This document shows, piece by piece, positions 35,400 through 45,900 of a stretch of 64,000 nt of DNA (position 1 is the stretch's first letter; each line of letters opens with the position of its first letter). The stretch comes from Clostridiales bacterium Firm_04 (GTDB taxonomy: Bacteria > Bacillota > Clostridia > Oscillospirales > Ruminococcaceae): NCBI GenBank assembly GCA_001603005.1, contig LVAJ01000012.1:186001-250000 (forward strand). The letters are read 5' to 3'. A program made the position numbers and the translations under genes. The notes beneath the pieces are model-generated. The model was not told the DNA's origin, ran no database searches, and saw only the letters and a list, made by a program, of their open reading frames with translations.

Positions 35400-38300
35400 A
35401 TGAATAGAGAAGATAAAATCGCCGTGATCGGCATTGCTCTGAAATTTCCGGGCGCAGATACACCGGAAAGCTTCTGGGAATCCATCCGGAACGGAGCGGA
35501 TCTGATCTCCGGCGACAGGAGTATTACAACAGCGGACGGCACCGACCGGATCGCGGCATTCGGCGCCGTGCGCGGTGCATATGATTTTGACCGGCATCTG
35601 TTCGGCATCAGCAAAAGTGAGGCGTCACGCATTTCCCAGCAGGAACGGGTGATGCTGCTCACGGCATATCATGCACTGGAAGACGCCGGCATACAGCCGT
35701 TTCATGTGACACAGAAAACCGGAATTGTCTGTGCCGCCGGACCGGACGAATATGCGTCAGCGGACAGCGGTTCTGATTCGCTACTGGAAGCATTCCGCGG
35801 AGAAGCACTCGTCACGCGGATCGCATATCAGTTCAATCTGAACGGTCCGTGCATGACGGTCGATACGACATGTGCAAGCTCACTGACCGCGGTACATACG
35901 GCAAGCCGGATTCTGCAATTCGGCGAAGCAGATGTGATGCTCGCAGGCGGTGTGAACCTGTTTCTGGATGATACCGGTTATCTGCGCATCGAAAATGTCG
36001 TTTCCGCGGACGGCTATCTGCGTGCATTTGACCGGAACGGTACCGGATTCGTTCCCGGAAACGGCTGCGGTGCGGTCGTATTGAAGCGCCTTTCTGACGC
36101 CAAGCGCGACGGCGACCGGATCTATGCTGTCATTGCAGGCTCTGCGATCAACAATGACGGAAACCGTAAGGTCGGATTCTCCGCATCCGGCGTGGAAGGC
36201 GAATTTGAGGCGATCTCCGCTGCCGCAGAACAAGCCGGTGCAAATGCAGATTCCATTGTCGCGATTGAAGCGCACGGAACCGGAACACCGCTCGGCGACG
36301 CAGTCGAGATCCGCGCAATGGGACGGTATTTCGCGAACCGCAAGGCATCGCCTGCCGTCATCGGCTCTGTGAAAAGCAACATCGGGCATCTGAATGCGGC
36401 GGCAGGCATCGCGTCATTTATCAAGGCAGTTCTCTGTGTTTCGCACAGATACATCGCCCCAAGCAGAAACATCGAAGCAGTCAACACAGAATTTGAATCC
36501 GTCAGCGGTCTGATTCCCTGCACCGAGGGAAGGAAGATTCCGGATGAAATGCAGCATTTCTTCTTCGGTGTCAATTCTGTCGGCATGGGCGGCAACAATG
36601 TCCATGTGATGCTGGAAAATGACGAAAATACAGTTAAAAAACCGGATGCTGCAAACCGGATCTGTCTGCTGCCGTTTTCCGGCGCGACCGAAAAGACCGT
36701 CAAGCAATACCGCAAAGCGATCCGGCATGCACAGGAACAACTCACGCCGCAGACCGCATACACACAAAGCGTCTGCCGGTTCATGTTCCCGCACAGTGAT
36801 TATGTGATTTTCCGCACGGATACGCATGCGCTGCTTGCAGGTACCTATCACAATATGCCGGACACGCTGAAACTCGGCGTCAAAATGCTGATCGGTCAGC
36901 TGCCGGAGATGCAGAAGTCAGACTATCTTGCGATTCTGGAGCAGAATCCGGCTTTGCAGGCAGTCGCGGCACAGTATCAGCTGCCGGATGATCTGACAGA
37001 TGCAGAACGAACAGAGCTGCTCCTGTTTGCCTATCTGGAATCGCTGAAACAAATCGGCATCCCGATGAACCTCGCTTCTGCAGGCGGACAATATCCGCGC
37101 GCGGTGATCGCGGCTGAACAGGATTTTTCTCCGGCGGCTGCATCTGCTCTGATCTGCGATCGAACCGATCCTGCGCTGCCGGAACCGGATCTTCCCGCAT
37201 TCGATATCGCTGCGCCGCATACGGACAGACAGGATTTCACGGCATATCTGCTGCTCGGTACGGCGGCATTTCCGGTCGAGGCACTGAATCAGGCATTTTC
37301 AAAAGGATTCGGACTGCTGACCGGCAGCGCTGCGGATAACGAAACTGAGCAATACTTGCATGCGATCGGCTATCTGTACTCCTGCGGCATGAATCTGGAT
37401 TTCAAAACGCTGTATCGTCCGCAGGAACAGCAGCTCACAGATGCATTTGCATATCCGTTTGACCTTGCATATTACAACAAGCTGGACGATCAGCCGGATT
37501 TTGCAGCATGGAAACAGATCGAAAAGCAGCTTGACGGCGAACAGCGAACAGGCAGATTCTCCGATTATGACGGGCTTGAAGATACGATGCGCGATCTCTG
37601 CGTTCATGCTGCCGCGGCGGTCTTCCGGAATGCGGGCATCCGGTATGCGCAGACATATCAGGCGGATACTTTGCCGGAAGCACTTGGCATGCTGCCGGAA
37701 TACAAAGGATTTTTGTATTATCTTGCATCTCTGCTTGCGGACGTCGGATACGCTACATGCACCTATGACAGCATAGCAATTTCAGAGCGGATCTGCGATC
37801 TGCCCGAACCGGAACGATCTTTTTCCGCTGCAAAAGCCAAATATCCCGCATTCTCTGCATATCTGGATCTGTTCCGGCGCTGCGCTGAAAACTACATTGC
37901 GGTTTTCCGCGGCGAACAGAAGGGCAACGAGATCCTCTATCCGAACGGCAGCTTTGACATGCTCTATGAAGTCGGGAAAAAGACACCGGAATACGAAGGA
38001 GATACGACCTATACCGATATTCTCTGCAAAATGCTGACAAAGCTCTGTGATACCTGCAGACACATCAATATTCTGGAAGCCGGCTCCGGAACCGGAAAAC
38101 TGACATGGAAGATCCTTGATCTTCTCAAGGATCGTGATATCACGTATTACTTCACGGATATCGGCAGCAGCTTTGTTGCGCAGGGCAAAATGCACGCACA
38201 GGAAGCCGGATATGAAAACGTCTGCTTCCATACATTCGATATCTCGAAAAGTCCGGCAGAGCAGGGGATTCCGGAAAATTCGTTCGATGTTGTGATTGAA

Positions 38301-39020
38301 TATAATGTCATTCAGGCAACGGAAAGCATCGCGGAATCACTCGCGCAGCTGAAAAAATGCCTGCGCAGCGGCGGACTGCTCATGATGGCACAGACGCTTT
38401 CCATTCACCCGACCGTCAATATGATCTTCGGATTTGCGCCGGGCTGGTGGAACTATTATGCGGATCGTACACGCAGGATGCGCGGCATCTTTCCGGATGC
38501 GGAGCAGTGGCAGGATGCGCTGACGGATCAGGGCTATGACAATGTGCAGATCATGACCGGCGGCTGGAATGACAAGCGAACCGATATCGGCATTGTCATC
38601 GCAGAAAAGCCGTGGTCGCCTGCTGTCATGCAGACTGCGCAGAACATGAACGTGCCGGATACGGAAATGCAGGAGCAGGCAGGCACTGCGCATGCCGATG
38701 AAACCGAATCGGTGCAGGACTGCCTGATTGCGCTGATCCGCGATACGGTCGATGCAGAGGGCGAGATCACACCGGATCAGGATATGTTCGATCTCGGCGT
38801 TGATTCGCTGTCGGTTCTGATCATCAAATCCAAACTGAGCAGCCGGTATCATGTCGATCTCAATGTTTCCGACATGTATGACTGCGCAAATATCGGCGAA
38901 CTGATTGAAATGGTGGAGCAAAAAATTCCGCAGAACAGAGCGGATCAAGCACCGTCTTCCAAACAGGAACAATCTGCAAAATCCGGCATTCTGTCAGCAT
39001 TTGACGATCTCGACGGATAA
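35400..39020 (+). CDS. PKS with KS-(no AT)-MT-ACP layout
   Basis: A 1206-residue polyketide synthase module. The ketosynthase (about 1-420) has TVDTTCASSL (Cys near 158), EAHGTGTPLGD and SNIGHLNAAAG, all intact. The 430-680 region has no acyltransferase motif. A methyltransferase domain follows, with its SAM-binding ILEAGSGTGK near 892 and FDVVIEYNVIQA, placed as C-methyltransferases are before the ACP. The ACP has FDLGVDSLSVL near 1136 and ends in a flexible tail. There is no KR, DH or ER, so a C-methylated beta-keto unit is expected, comparable to the methylating PKS part of yersiniabactin HMWP1. The start is 29 bp after the T-C gene, with AAGGAG. Confidence 0.92.
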   Translation: MNREDKIAVIGIALKFPGADTPESFWESIRNGADLISGDRSITTADGTDRIAAFGAVRGAYDFDRHLFGISKSEASRISQQERVMLLTAYHALEDAGIQPFHVTQKTGIVCAAGPDEYASADSGSDSLLEAFRGEALVTRIAYQFNLNGPCMTVDTTCASSLTAVHTASRILQFGEADVMLAGGVNLFLDDTGYLRIENVVSADGYLRAFDRNGTGFVPGNGCGAVVLKRLSDAKRDGDRIYAVIAGSAINNDGNRKVGFSASGVEGEFEAISAAAEQAGANADSIVAIEAHGTGTPLGDAVEIRAMGRYFANRKASPAVIGSVKSNIGHLNAAAGIASFIKAVLCVSHRYIAPSRNIEAVNTEFESVSGLIPCTEGRKIPDEMQHFFFGVNSVGMGGNNVHVMLENDENTVKKPDAANRICLLPFSGATEKTVKQYRKAIRHAQEQLTPQTAYTQSVCRFMFPHSDYVIFRTDTHALLAGTYHNMPDTLKLGVKMLIGQLPEMQKSDYLAILEQNPALQAVAAQYQLPDDLTDAERTELLLFAYLESLKQIGIPMNLASAGGQYPRAVIAAEQDFSPAAASALICDRTDPALPEPDLPAFDIAAPHTDRQDFTAYLLLGTAAFPVEALNQAFSKGFGLLTGSAADNETEQYLHAIGYLYSCGMNLDFKTLYRPQEQQLTDAFAYPFDLAYYNKLDDQPDFAAWKQIEKQLDGEQRTGRFSDYDGLEDTMRDLCVHAAAAVFRNAGIRYAQTYQADTLPEALGMLPEYKGFLYYLASLLADVGYATCTYDSIAISERICDLPEPERSFSAAKAKYPAFSAYLDLFRRCAENYIAVFRGEQKGNEILYPNGSFDMLYEVGKKTPEYEGDTTYTDILCKMLTKLCDTCRHINILEAGSGTGKLTWKILDLLKDRDITYYFTDIGSSFVAQGKMHAQEAGYENVCFHTFDISKSPAEQGIPENSFDVVIEYNVIQATESIAESLAQLKKCLRSGGLLMMAQTLSIHPTVNMIFGFAPGWWNYYADRTRRMRGIFPDAEQWQDALTDQGYDNVQIMTGGWNDKRTDIGIVIAEKPWSPAVMQTAQNMNVPDTEMQEQAGTAHADETESVQDCLIALIRDTVDAEGEITPDQDMFDLGVDSLSVLIIKSKLSSRYHVDLNVSDMYDCANIGELIEMVEQKIPQNRADQAPSSKQEQSAKSGILSAFDDLDG

Positions 39021-39038
39021 CAGAAAAGGAGCATGATT

Positions 39039-39860
39039 TTGAAACTATATTGCATCCCTGGCGGAGCATCCGTTGCATCCGCATACTTTATGATGACACC
39101 GCATCTGGAACCCGATATCCGGATCATGCCGCTTGAAATCGCAGGCAGAGGCATGCGCAGCAGCGAACCGGTTCCGGAAAGCATCGCACAGATCGCGGCA
39201 GATCTCTCCGGTCAGATCGCGAATGACGGCGAAGCATACGGCATTCTGGCATTCTGCTCCGGTGCGGTGATCGCCTATGAGCTTTGCCGCACCCTGCATG
39301 ACAAGGGGATTCCGATGCCGAAAACACTGTTTCTGAGCTCGGCTGTCCCGCCGGACCGGATGCAGCCGGAACAGGATCTGTTTGCAGATCCGGTACAGCA
39401 TGCGCAGATCCGAGAACTGCTCGGCAGATATTTCCCGCCGGTCTTTTTCGATACACCGGAAAAAGCGTCGGCAGCGGCTGACCGCTACTGTGAAAGCTAT
39501 CTGAAAGCACATCATGTCGATTCTTTGCAGTTTCTTGCGGAGATTGAAGAATCCGGAAATACGGAGCTCGGCAATATGATCGGGCTGGCAGAACAGACCA
39601 TGCGCCTGATCGTCAGTGAACAGGAATTGCTGAACCGCTATGCGGCAAATGCTGCGGAAACAGATTTCGGATTCCGGATTCCGAGTGACCTTTGCCTGAT
39701 CTCGGGCGAACACGATACGTTTGTAACAAAAGAAACACTCGACGACTGGCGGCGCTTCTGCACCGGTCAGACAGAGCATGTACAGATCGCGGGATCACAT
39801 CTCGCTGTCATCGAACATCCGGATGCCTGCGCTGCTGCGATCAACCAAAGAAAAGGATAA
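39039..39860 (+). CDS. Type II thioesterase-like protein, copy 2, altered nucleophile elbow
   Basis: About 273 residues, related to external thioesterases: LYCIPGGASVAS, PLEIAGRGMRSSE, and a late GEHDTFVTKE and GSHLAVIEHP providing Asp and His. The nucleophile region reads LAFCSGAVIAYEL, so Ser is present but the first Gly of GxSxG is Phe and His is Cys. The AAAAGGAG site lies one base from the ATG at 39033 and 7 bases from the TTG at 39039, which I prefer. It may edit carriers or, in the absence of any terminal thioesterase domain, take part in release. Confidence 0.85.
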   Translation: MKLYCIPGGASVASAYFMMTPHLEPDIRIMPLEIAGRGMRSSEPVPESIAQIAADLSGQIANDGEAYGILAFCSGAVIAYELCRTLHDKGIPMPKTLFLSSAVPPDRMQPEQDLFADPVQHAQIRELLGRYFPPVFFDTPEKASAAADRYCESYLKAHHVDSLQFLAEIEESGNTELGNMIGLAEQTMRLIVSEQELLNRYAANAAETDFGFRIPSDLCLISGEHDTFVTKETLDDWRRFCTGQTEHVQIAGSHLAVIEHPDACAAAINQRKG

Positions 39861-39864
39861 CATA

Positions 39865-42723
39865 ATGAGTCAATTGAGTATTATTCAGAGAAAATCATGG
39901 AACGGCGACCCGTCCTGCTGCGAGGGCTGGCGGGATATCACGATCGGAGAAATGCTGCGTGAACAGGCGGCGCTTCGTCCGGACAAGACTGCAATTGTCG
40001 AGCATTCGGGCGGTGTGCGGCAGGCATATACCTACGCAGAGCTTGACTGTCTGGCGGATCTTGCAGCAGCATATTATCTGGAACGCGGTCTGAAAACCGG
40101 AGACAAGGTCATTTTCCAAATCGAAAACGGCAATGCTTTTGTCATTGCGTTATTCGGTCTGCTGCGGCTCGGCATTTTTCCGGTCATGGCAGTGCCGGCG
40201 CTCGGTTACACCGAGATCAGCAAGATCGCAGAGCAGATTCATCCCGCTGCCTATGTTACCTCGCAGCATGCACAGAAAACAGAAGACGGATTCTATGTCA
40301 ACCGCGAAGAATATGTTTTCTGCAGCATTCCGCATCTGATCCGGACAACAGATCTCATCGAAGCGATCGGCAAGAATACCGGTATTGCGGAAAAGCCGTC
40401 CGTAAAGCCGGATCCGCGCGGCATTGCGCTGTTTTTGCTGTCCGGCGGAACGACCGGCGTCCCGAAGCTGATCCCGCGTACACATGCGGATTATCTCTAT
40501 AACAGCCGGATGTCCGTGAACCGCATGAAAATGGATGAAAATTCGGTCAATCTTGCGATGATCCCCATGGCGCATAATTTCACGCTCGCAACGCCCGGTC
40601 TGCTCGGCTCGCTGCTCAGCGGCGGAACCTTTGTATCCTGCGCGAACGCAGGACCTGCGGAAATGTTTTATCTGACGGAGACAGAGCACGTCACACTGAC
40701 GGCGCTTGTCCCGACAATGCTGGAGCTGATCTGCGATTTTCGGGAGATCGACACATTCTCGGATCTGTCCTCGCTGAAATACATCATGTCGGGCGGCGGC
40801 ATGCTGCTGCCGGAAACGGCAAAACGGGTGCTGCGGACACTGGACTGCCGGCTTGTGCAGGTCTTCGGTACCGCAGAGGGACTGAACTGCACCACCGATC
40901 CGGACGCGCCGCCCGAATCCATTGTCGATCATCAGGGCAGAGCGATCAGTGATTATGATATCATCAAGATCGTGCGACCGGACGATTCCACTGCAGAGCT
41001 CGGCGAGGAAGGTGAACTGCTGACCAAAGGACCGTATACGATCCATGCCTATTTTGAACGGCCGGACTTACAGGACTCGCGTTTCACTGCGGACGGATTC
41101 TACCGCGCAGGCGACAAGGCGCAGATCACGCCTGAAGGCAATCTGCGGATTCTCGGCCGTGTGCGGGAACAGATCAACCGCTGTGGCGAGAAGATCATGC
41201 CTTCGGAAGTCGAATCCGAGCTGATGAAGCATCCTGCCATGATCCGCTGCGCAGTCGTCGGTGTGCCCGATCCGCTGCTCGGAAACAGCATTTGCGCACT
41301 GATTGAGGCAGAGCCTGCCGTTACAGCACAGGATATCAAAAAGCTGTTCAAGGAAAACGGTGTTTCATCGCTGCTCTATCCGGATCATGTATTCCCGATG
41401 CACCAGTGGCCCGTCACAACGGTCAAAAAGCTTGACCGCGACAAACTGGTAAAATATGCGCAGCAGCTTCTGAAACAGGATACGCCGATGCCGCTGCATG
41501 AGATTCCGATGTCTTATCTGATCGCCCGCAATGAGCAGGGAAATCTGAACGGTGTTTCATGCCATGCGTATGTGGAATTTTCCGTTGATGCGCTGGACGA
41601 AGCTATTCTGAAAGATGCATGGCGCAATCTTTTTGCTGTGCATCCGTATATGCAGGTACAGATTCAGAATGACGGCACGGCAATCCGCTGGAACGATCAG
41701 GATGCAGAAACGGTTCTGACTGTTGATCTCAGCAGTCTGCCGGATGCAGATGCCGAACGGGAGATCCGGAATTATCGCGGGCAGATCTCGCACAGAAAAC
41801 TGCGCATTGACAAGGGGCAGAGCATGAGCCTGCTGCTGTTCCGTTTGCGGGATACGCATGTACTGATATTTGACGTTGACCTGACAGTCTGCGATGTGCC
41901 AAGCTTTCATATTCTGCTGAATGACCTCGGCAGATGCTACACCGCGCTGAAAAACGGAACTGCAATGCCCGCTGCGGATGCAGATGCGTCAATGCTTGGA
42001 ATGCATTCGGATACGCCGAAAGACTGGCAGGATGATATTACGGATTACCCGCCGCAGGCTGTTTTGCCGGAGCAAAGCGATGCGGCGGCTTGCAGCAATG
42101 CGCGATATCACGCACAGGAGAACGATCTTGATGCGGAGAGCTGGCGGAAGATTTGCCGCTCGCTTGATGCGCGCGGATATGATACATTCGCATTTCTGAA
42201 CACATGCTTTGCCTGCTGTATGATCGCACACGGCAATCATCATAATTACTACAAAACACCTGTTTTCCCGCGTCCGGAAGGGGAGTCCGGCTGTGTATTT
42301 GATTACACGAGACTGCTGTTCATCCGGTTCGCCGGAGAACAGCCGCCGCAGGATGCAGCGTCCTTTGCGGCATTATACGACCAGATCAGCGGGCAGATCT
42401 CTGCACAGAAAGAGAATTTGCCGGCGTCCGTTCTTGCATTGATGCGACGGTTCCCGCAGCCGGATCAATTCCGCGGCGACATCGTATTCAGCATGACACC
42501 GGAAACAGATCTGCTGGCAGAACGGTTCGGCGACAGCATGCCGCAGCTTCGGTTCCTAACCTCGCAGACGCCCGGTGTTGCACTCGATATGCAGATCTAT
42601 GGCTATCACGGCGGACTGTATCTGAATACGGTTGTGCCGGAATCTCTGATTGATCCGGCGCTGACGGCACAGCTGCACGATGAATTTCTGGAAACTGTAA
42701 AAAAATATGGAGGAATACAGTAA
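39865..42723 (+). CDS. Aryl-acid AMP ligase fused to a heterocyclization domain
   Basis: A 952-residue fusion. Residues 1-545 are an EntE/DhbE/YbtE-type aryl-acid ligase: FLLSGGTTGVPKLIPRTH near 190, IPMAHNFTLATPG with the aryl-pocket Asn near 238, VFGTAEGLNCT, and GREK-like LGRVREQINRCGEKI. The pocket resembles salicylate ligases (N-F) but has Thr where salicylate enzymes have Cys and DHB enzymes Ser. Residues 560-952 form a heterocyclization domain with PMSYLIAR, an intact DxxxxDxxS (DLTVCDVPS near 674) and LTSQTPGVALDMQ. Known siderophore systems have the ligase free-standing and Cy within an NRPS. A carrier gene begins on the last base of its stop codon. It should start the chain by loading the aryl cap and condensing it with Cys, Ser or Thr. 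Confidence 0.9.
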   Translation: MSQLSIIQRKSWNGDPSCCEGWRDITIGEMLREQAALRPDKTAIVEHSGGVRQAYTYAELDCLADLAAAYYLERGLKTGDKVIFQIENGNAFVIALFGLLRLGIFPVMAVPALGYTEISKIAEQIHPAAYVTSQHAQKTEDGFYVNREEYVFCSIPHLIRTTDLIEAIGKNTGIAEKPSVKPDPRGIALFLLSGGTTGVPKLIPRTHADYLYNSRMSVNRMKMDENSVNLAMIPMAHNFTLATPGLLGSLLSGGTFVSCANAGPAEMFYLTETEHVTLTALVPTMLELICDFREIDTFSDLSSLKYIMSGGGMLLPETAKRVLRTLDCRLVQVFGTAEGLNCTTDPDAPPESIVDHQGRAISDYDIIKIVRPDDSTAELGEEGELLTKGPYTIHAYFERPDLQDSRFTADGFYRAGDKAQITPEGNLRILGRVREQINRCGEKIMPSEVESELMKHPAMIRCAVVGVPDPLLGNSICALIEAEPAVTAQDIKKLFKENGVSSLLYPDHVFPMHQWPVTTVKKLDRDKLVKYAQQLLKQDTPMPLHEIPMSYLIARNEQGNLNGVSCHAYVEFSVDALDEAILKDAWRNLFAVHPYMQVQIQNDGTAIRWNDQDAETVLTVDLSSLPDADAEREIRNYRGQISHRKLRIDKGQSMSLLLFRLRDTHVLIFDVDLTVCDVPSFHILLNDLGRCYTALKNGTAMPAADADASMLGMHSDTPKDWQDDITDYPPQAVLPEQSDAAACSNARYHAQENDLDAESWRKICRSLDARGYDTFAFLNTCFACCMIAHGNHHNYYKTPVFPRPEGESGCVFDYTRLLFIRFAGEQPPQDAASFAALYDQISGQISAQKENLPASVLALMRRFPQPDQFRGDIVFSMTPETDLLAERFGDSMPQLRFLTSQTPGVALDMQIYGYHGGLYLNTVVPESLIDPALTAQLHDEFLETVKKYGGIQ

Positions 42724-42962
42724 TGAAGATCAATGAAAATGATATTGCAAAGATCCTGACCGGATTGATTCAAAATCTGGAAGGGGAGATCCCGTTCGAT
42801 CAGCCGCTTGCAGAAATCGGCTGCGATTCGATCACTGCAATGAAGCTGCAAATGGAGATCATGAAAACATACCGCATTCGCGTGACAATGGAAGAATTGC
42901 AGAACAGCACCGTTCATTCGGTCACAGAGCTTGTGAACGGGAAGCTCGCGCAGAAAGGGTAA
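42723..42962 (+). CDS. Stand-alone carrier protein, likely aryl carrier
   Basis: A 79-residue carrier domain with its attachment Ser in AEIGCDSITAMKLQ near residue 38, followed by IRVTMEELQNSTVHSVTELV. It shares one base with the stop of the aryl ligase-Cy gene (TAATG), which makes it the natural aryl carrier protein for that ligase, like the ArCP domains of EntB or HMWP2. The gene ends 2 bases before the next NRPS. Confidence 0.9.
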   Translation: MKINENDIAKILTGLIQNLEGEIPFDQPLAEIGCDSITAMKLQMEIMKTYRIRVTMEELQNSTVHSVTELVNGKLAQKG

Positions 42963-42964
42963 TT

Positions 42965-45900
42965 ATGCTGAACAAAACTGAAACGCTCCGGATCCGCGTG
43001 GAAGATCCGGAGCACGGCGGGGAACGGGTACTGCAATCCGATTTGCAGCGATCTTATGCAGCCGGAATGGGCGAGGGGATCGCACTCGGCGGGCATCAGT
43101 CCCATGTACTCTGCACGTATCAGATTCCGCTTACTGATCCGGAAACGATCAAACATGCCCTGACGGAACTGCTCCGCCGGCATGATATCTTCCGGACATA
43201 CTGGGATACAGAGCTGCAGCCGGCTTTTGCAGCAAAATTGGAAATGATTGTTCCGGTCTATTCCTGTGACGATGCGGAGCTCACGCAAAATGTGCAGACA
43301 ATCCGGGAAGAAATGTTCCGCGAGGAAATTGACGTCAGCCGTGCGCCGCTGGTGCGCTGTGCGGTGATCCGTTCGTCCGAACGGCAGATTCTGCTGATGC
43401 ATGAATCCGAACTGCTTTGCGACGGGTTCAGTCACGAGATCATCCGAAAGGATCTTGATGCGCTGCTCACAGGCAATGAACCGGAACCGCTGCAATGCGG
43501 CTATCAGGATTATCTCAAAACGATCGCAGATATGCGGGAATGGGGCTTTCTGGACGATGACCGCGCCTACTGGCAGGAGACCGTTTCCGATTCGTGGCAG
43601 GCACCGGCATTCGTATACCGCAAGCAGCCGGAGCTGATCCTGACTTCCGAAACAGAACAGATCACCCGAAAGCTCGATGACAAAACAATTGCGCAGCTGA
43701 ACAAAATAGCAGAGGATCACGATGTCACCCTTTCCGCGCTGCTCCTGACGGTCTATGCAAAGGTGCTGGAGCGATACTCGAAAACGAAGGATTTTGTCAT
43801 GATCGTCCCGCGGACTGCCCGTGCGGTGCCATGCGAAAACATCAATGATATCGTCGGTGTCTGCTCGGATTTCTTCGTGTATGAGAACCGGAAATGGGAG
43901 CAGGGGAGTCTGCTGGACGAAATCCGGCTTTGCCGAGATCAGGTCAACCGCGCGATCAGTCACAGCTTTCTGTCAGGCATGGAGATCCTGCAGCTGCATC
44001 GGCAGAAAACCGGCAAAACACTGCCTGCAAATGTCTCATTCACTTCAACATTAAGCGGCGCAGCGGATACGGCAGCACATGTCGCGATCGAAGCGGTGCG
44101 CATGCATACGAGTCAGCTGGTGCTCGAAACCTGCATTGTTCCGGTCAGCGGCGGCGCGGATATCTGCACCGCATTTGTCAAGGATGCGCTGGAGCGTTAT
44201 ATTGCAGAGGGCATTCTCGATATGTTTGCGGGAACTGTCCGTGCGATCGCAGACGGAACCCATCCGCTTGTTTCGACCGCGCGGTTTGCGCTGACTGACA
44301 GAGACCGCGCCGCAATTGACCGCGTGAATACCGCGGAAACCAATCCGCCGGATTACACACAGTTCCGGAAGCGCTTTCTTGAAACGATCCGGCAGCGCGG
44401 TGACCGGAACGCAATTGCATTTGCGGGCGGAACGATCACTTACCGTCAATTGCTGCGCGATATCGGCGGAATCCATGCATTCTTTTCAGAAAACGGTCTG
44501 CATGAGGGGGATGTCATCGGGATTCAGCTCCCAAAGCAGCCGCTGCAGGCGGAACTTGCTGCCGCTTCGGTGCTGTCCGGCGTCGTCTATATGCCGCTGG
44601 AATATGAACTGCCGCCGGACAGTGCCGCAGCATGCCTGAAACAAAGCGGTTCTGCCGCTGTCATCACCGACCGTGCATACGGAACTGCTGCGGCGGAAGC
44701 GGCTGGAATCCGGACATTTTTCGCGGATGATCTCCTTGCCTATATCGCTGAAAACGGCACGGAAGAAGTGACAGCAGTCAACGATGAAACCGACAAACCG
44801 GTCATCATCATTAACACTTCAGGTACGACAGGAACACCGAAAAGCTCGATCCTGCTTGCATACAGTATCTATGACTGCATCTGCCAGACGGAATCGCGGC
44901 TCGGCGTCAGCGGGGCGGATACAAGCATCGCTGTGACCAATTTTGCGCATGATATGGCGATCTTCGATCATCTCTTTATGCTGGTCTACGGCGGCTGCAC
45001 AGTCATTCCGGACAGTCAACTTGCAAAAGAGCCCTCTCACTGGATCAGCCTTATGAAGCAGTATCATGTAACGGTCTGGAACTCTGTGCCCGCGTTTCAT
45101 GAGATGTGTACAACGGCATTGCAGACTGCTGATCTGACAGACTTCCAGTCGCTTCGCATCATCATTTCCGGCGGCGATTTCCTCACGCCGCGTCTTGTTC
45201 ATACACTCTGGAAGCTGCATCCGGGTGTGACGATCTTCAATGTCGGCGGGCCGTCGGAGACAACTGTCTGGAACATCAGTCACAGGATCGAGCCGCAGGA
45301 CGCTGCATCCGGTGAGATCCCCTACGGCATCCCGTTTGCCGGAACCGGATACCTGCTGCTGGACGACAATATGACGGAATGCCCGCTCGGCAGCGAAGGA
45401 AATATGTATATCTGCGGCAGAAGCCTGAGCGCGGGATACGCCGGCGCAGAGGCGCTCAATCGCAAGAAATTCACAGAATACTTCGGAAAACGCATCTATA
45501 ACACCGGCGACCGCGGCATCCGGCGCGCAGACGGCGAGCTGCTGCTCACAGGTCGGTCTGACAGTCAGATCAAGCTGAACGGCAAAACGATCAGTCTGAC
45601 CGGTATCGGCAGTGCGCTGCGACAGTTTGACGCAATTCAGGATGCTGCCGTGGATTTCGACGCAGATACAAAACGCATCATTGCATACGTGGTCACAGCG
45701 GATGCAGACCGAAAGCAGATCGAAGCATTTCTGCGCAAACACATCCCGCCGTACCAGTTCCCGCAGGTGTACATCCATGTGGATAAAATCCCGCTGACCA
45801 GAAACGCCAAACCGGATCAGCGCGCGCTCCGTGCGGTATATCAGGAGTCCTGCAATGCACAGGCAGCACAGCGTCCCGCAGACAGAACGGAGCAGATTGA

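Noticed and set aside
39039..39860. Terminal (chain-releasing) thioesterase of the assembly line
   Set aside because: It is a separate, type II-sized protein not joined to a carrier domain and is mid-operon. Release is offered only as a hypothesis.
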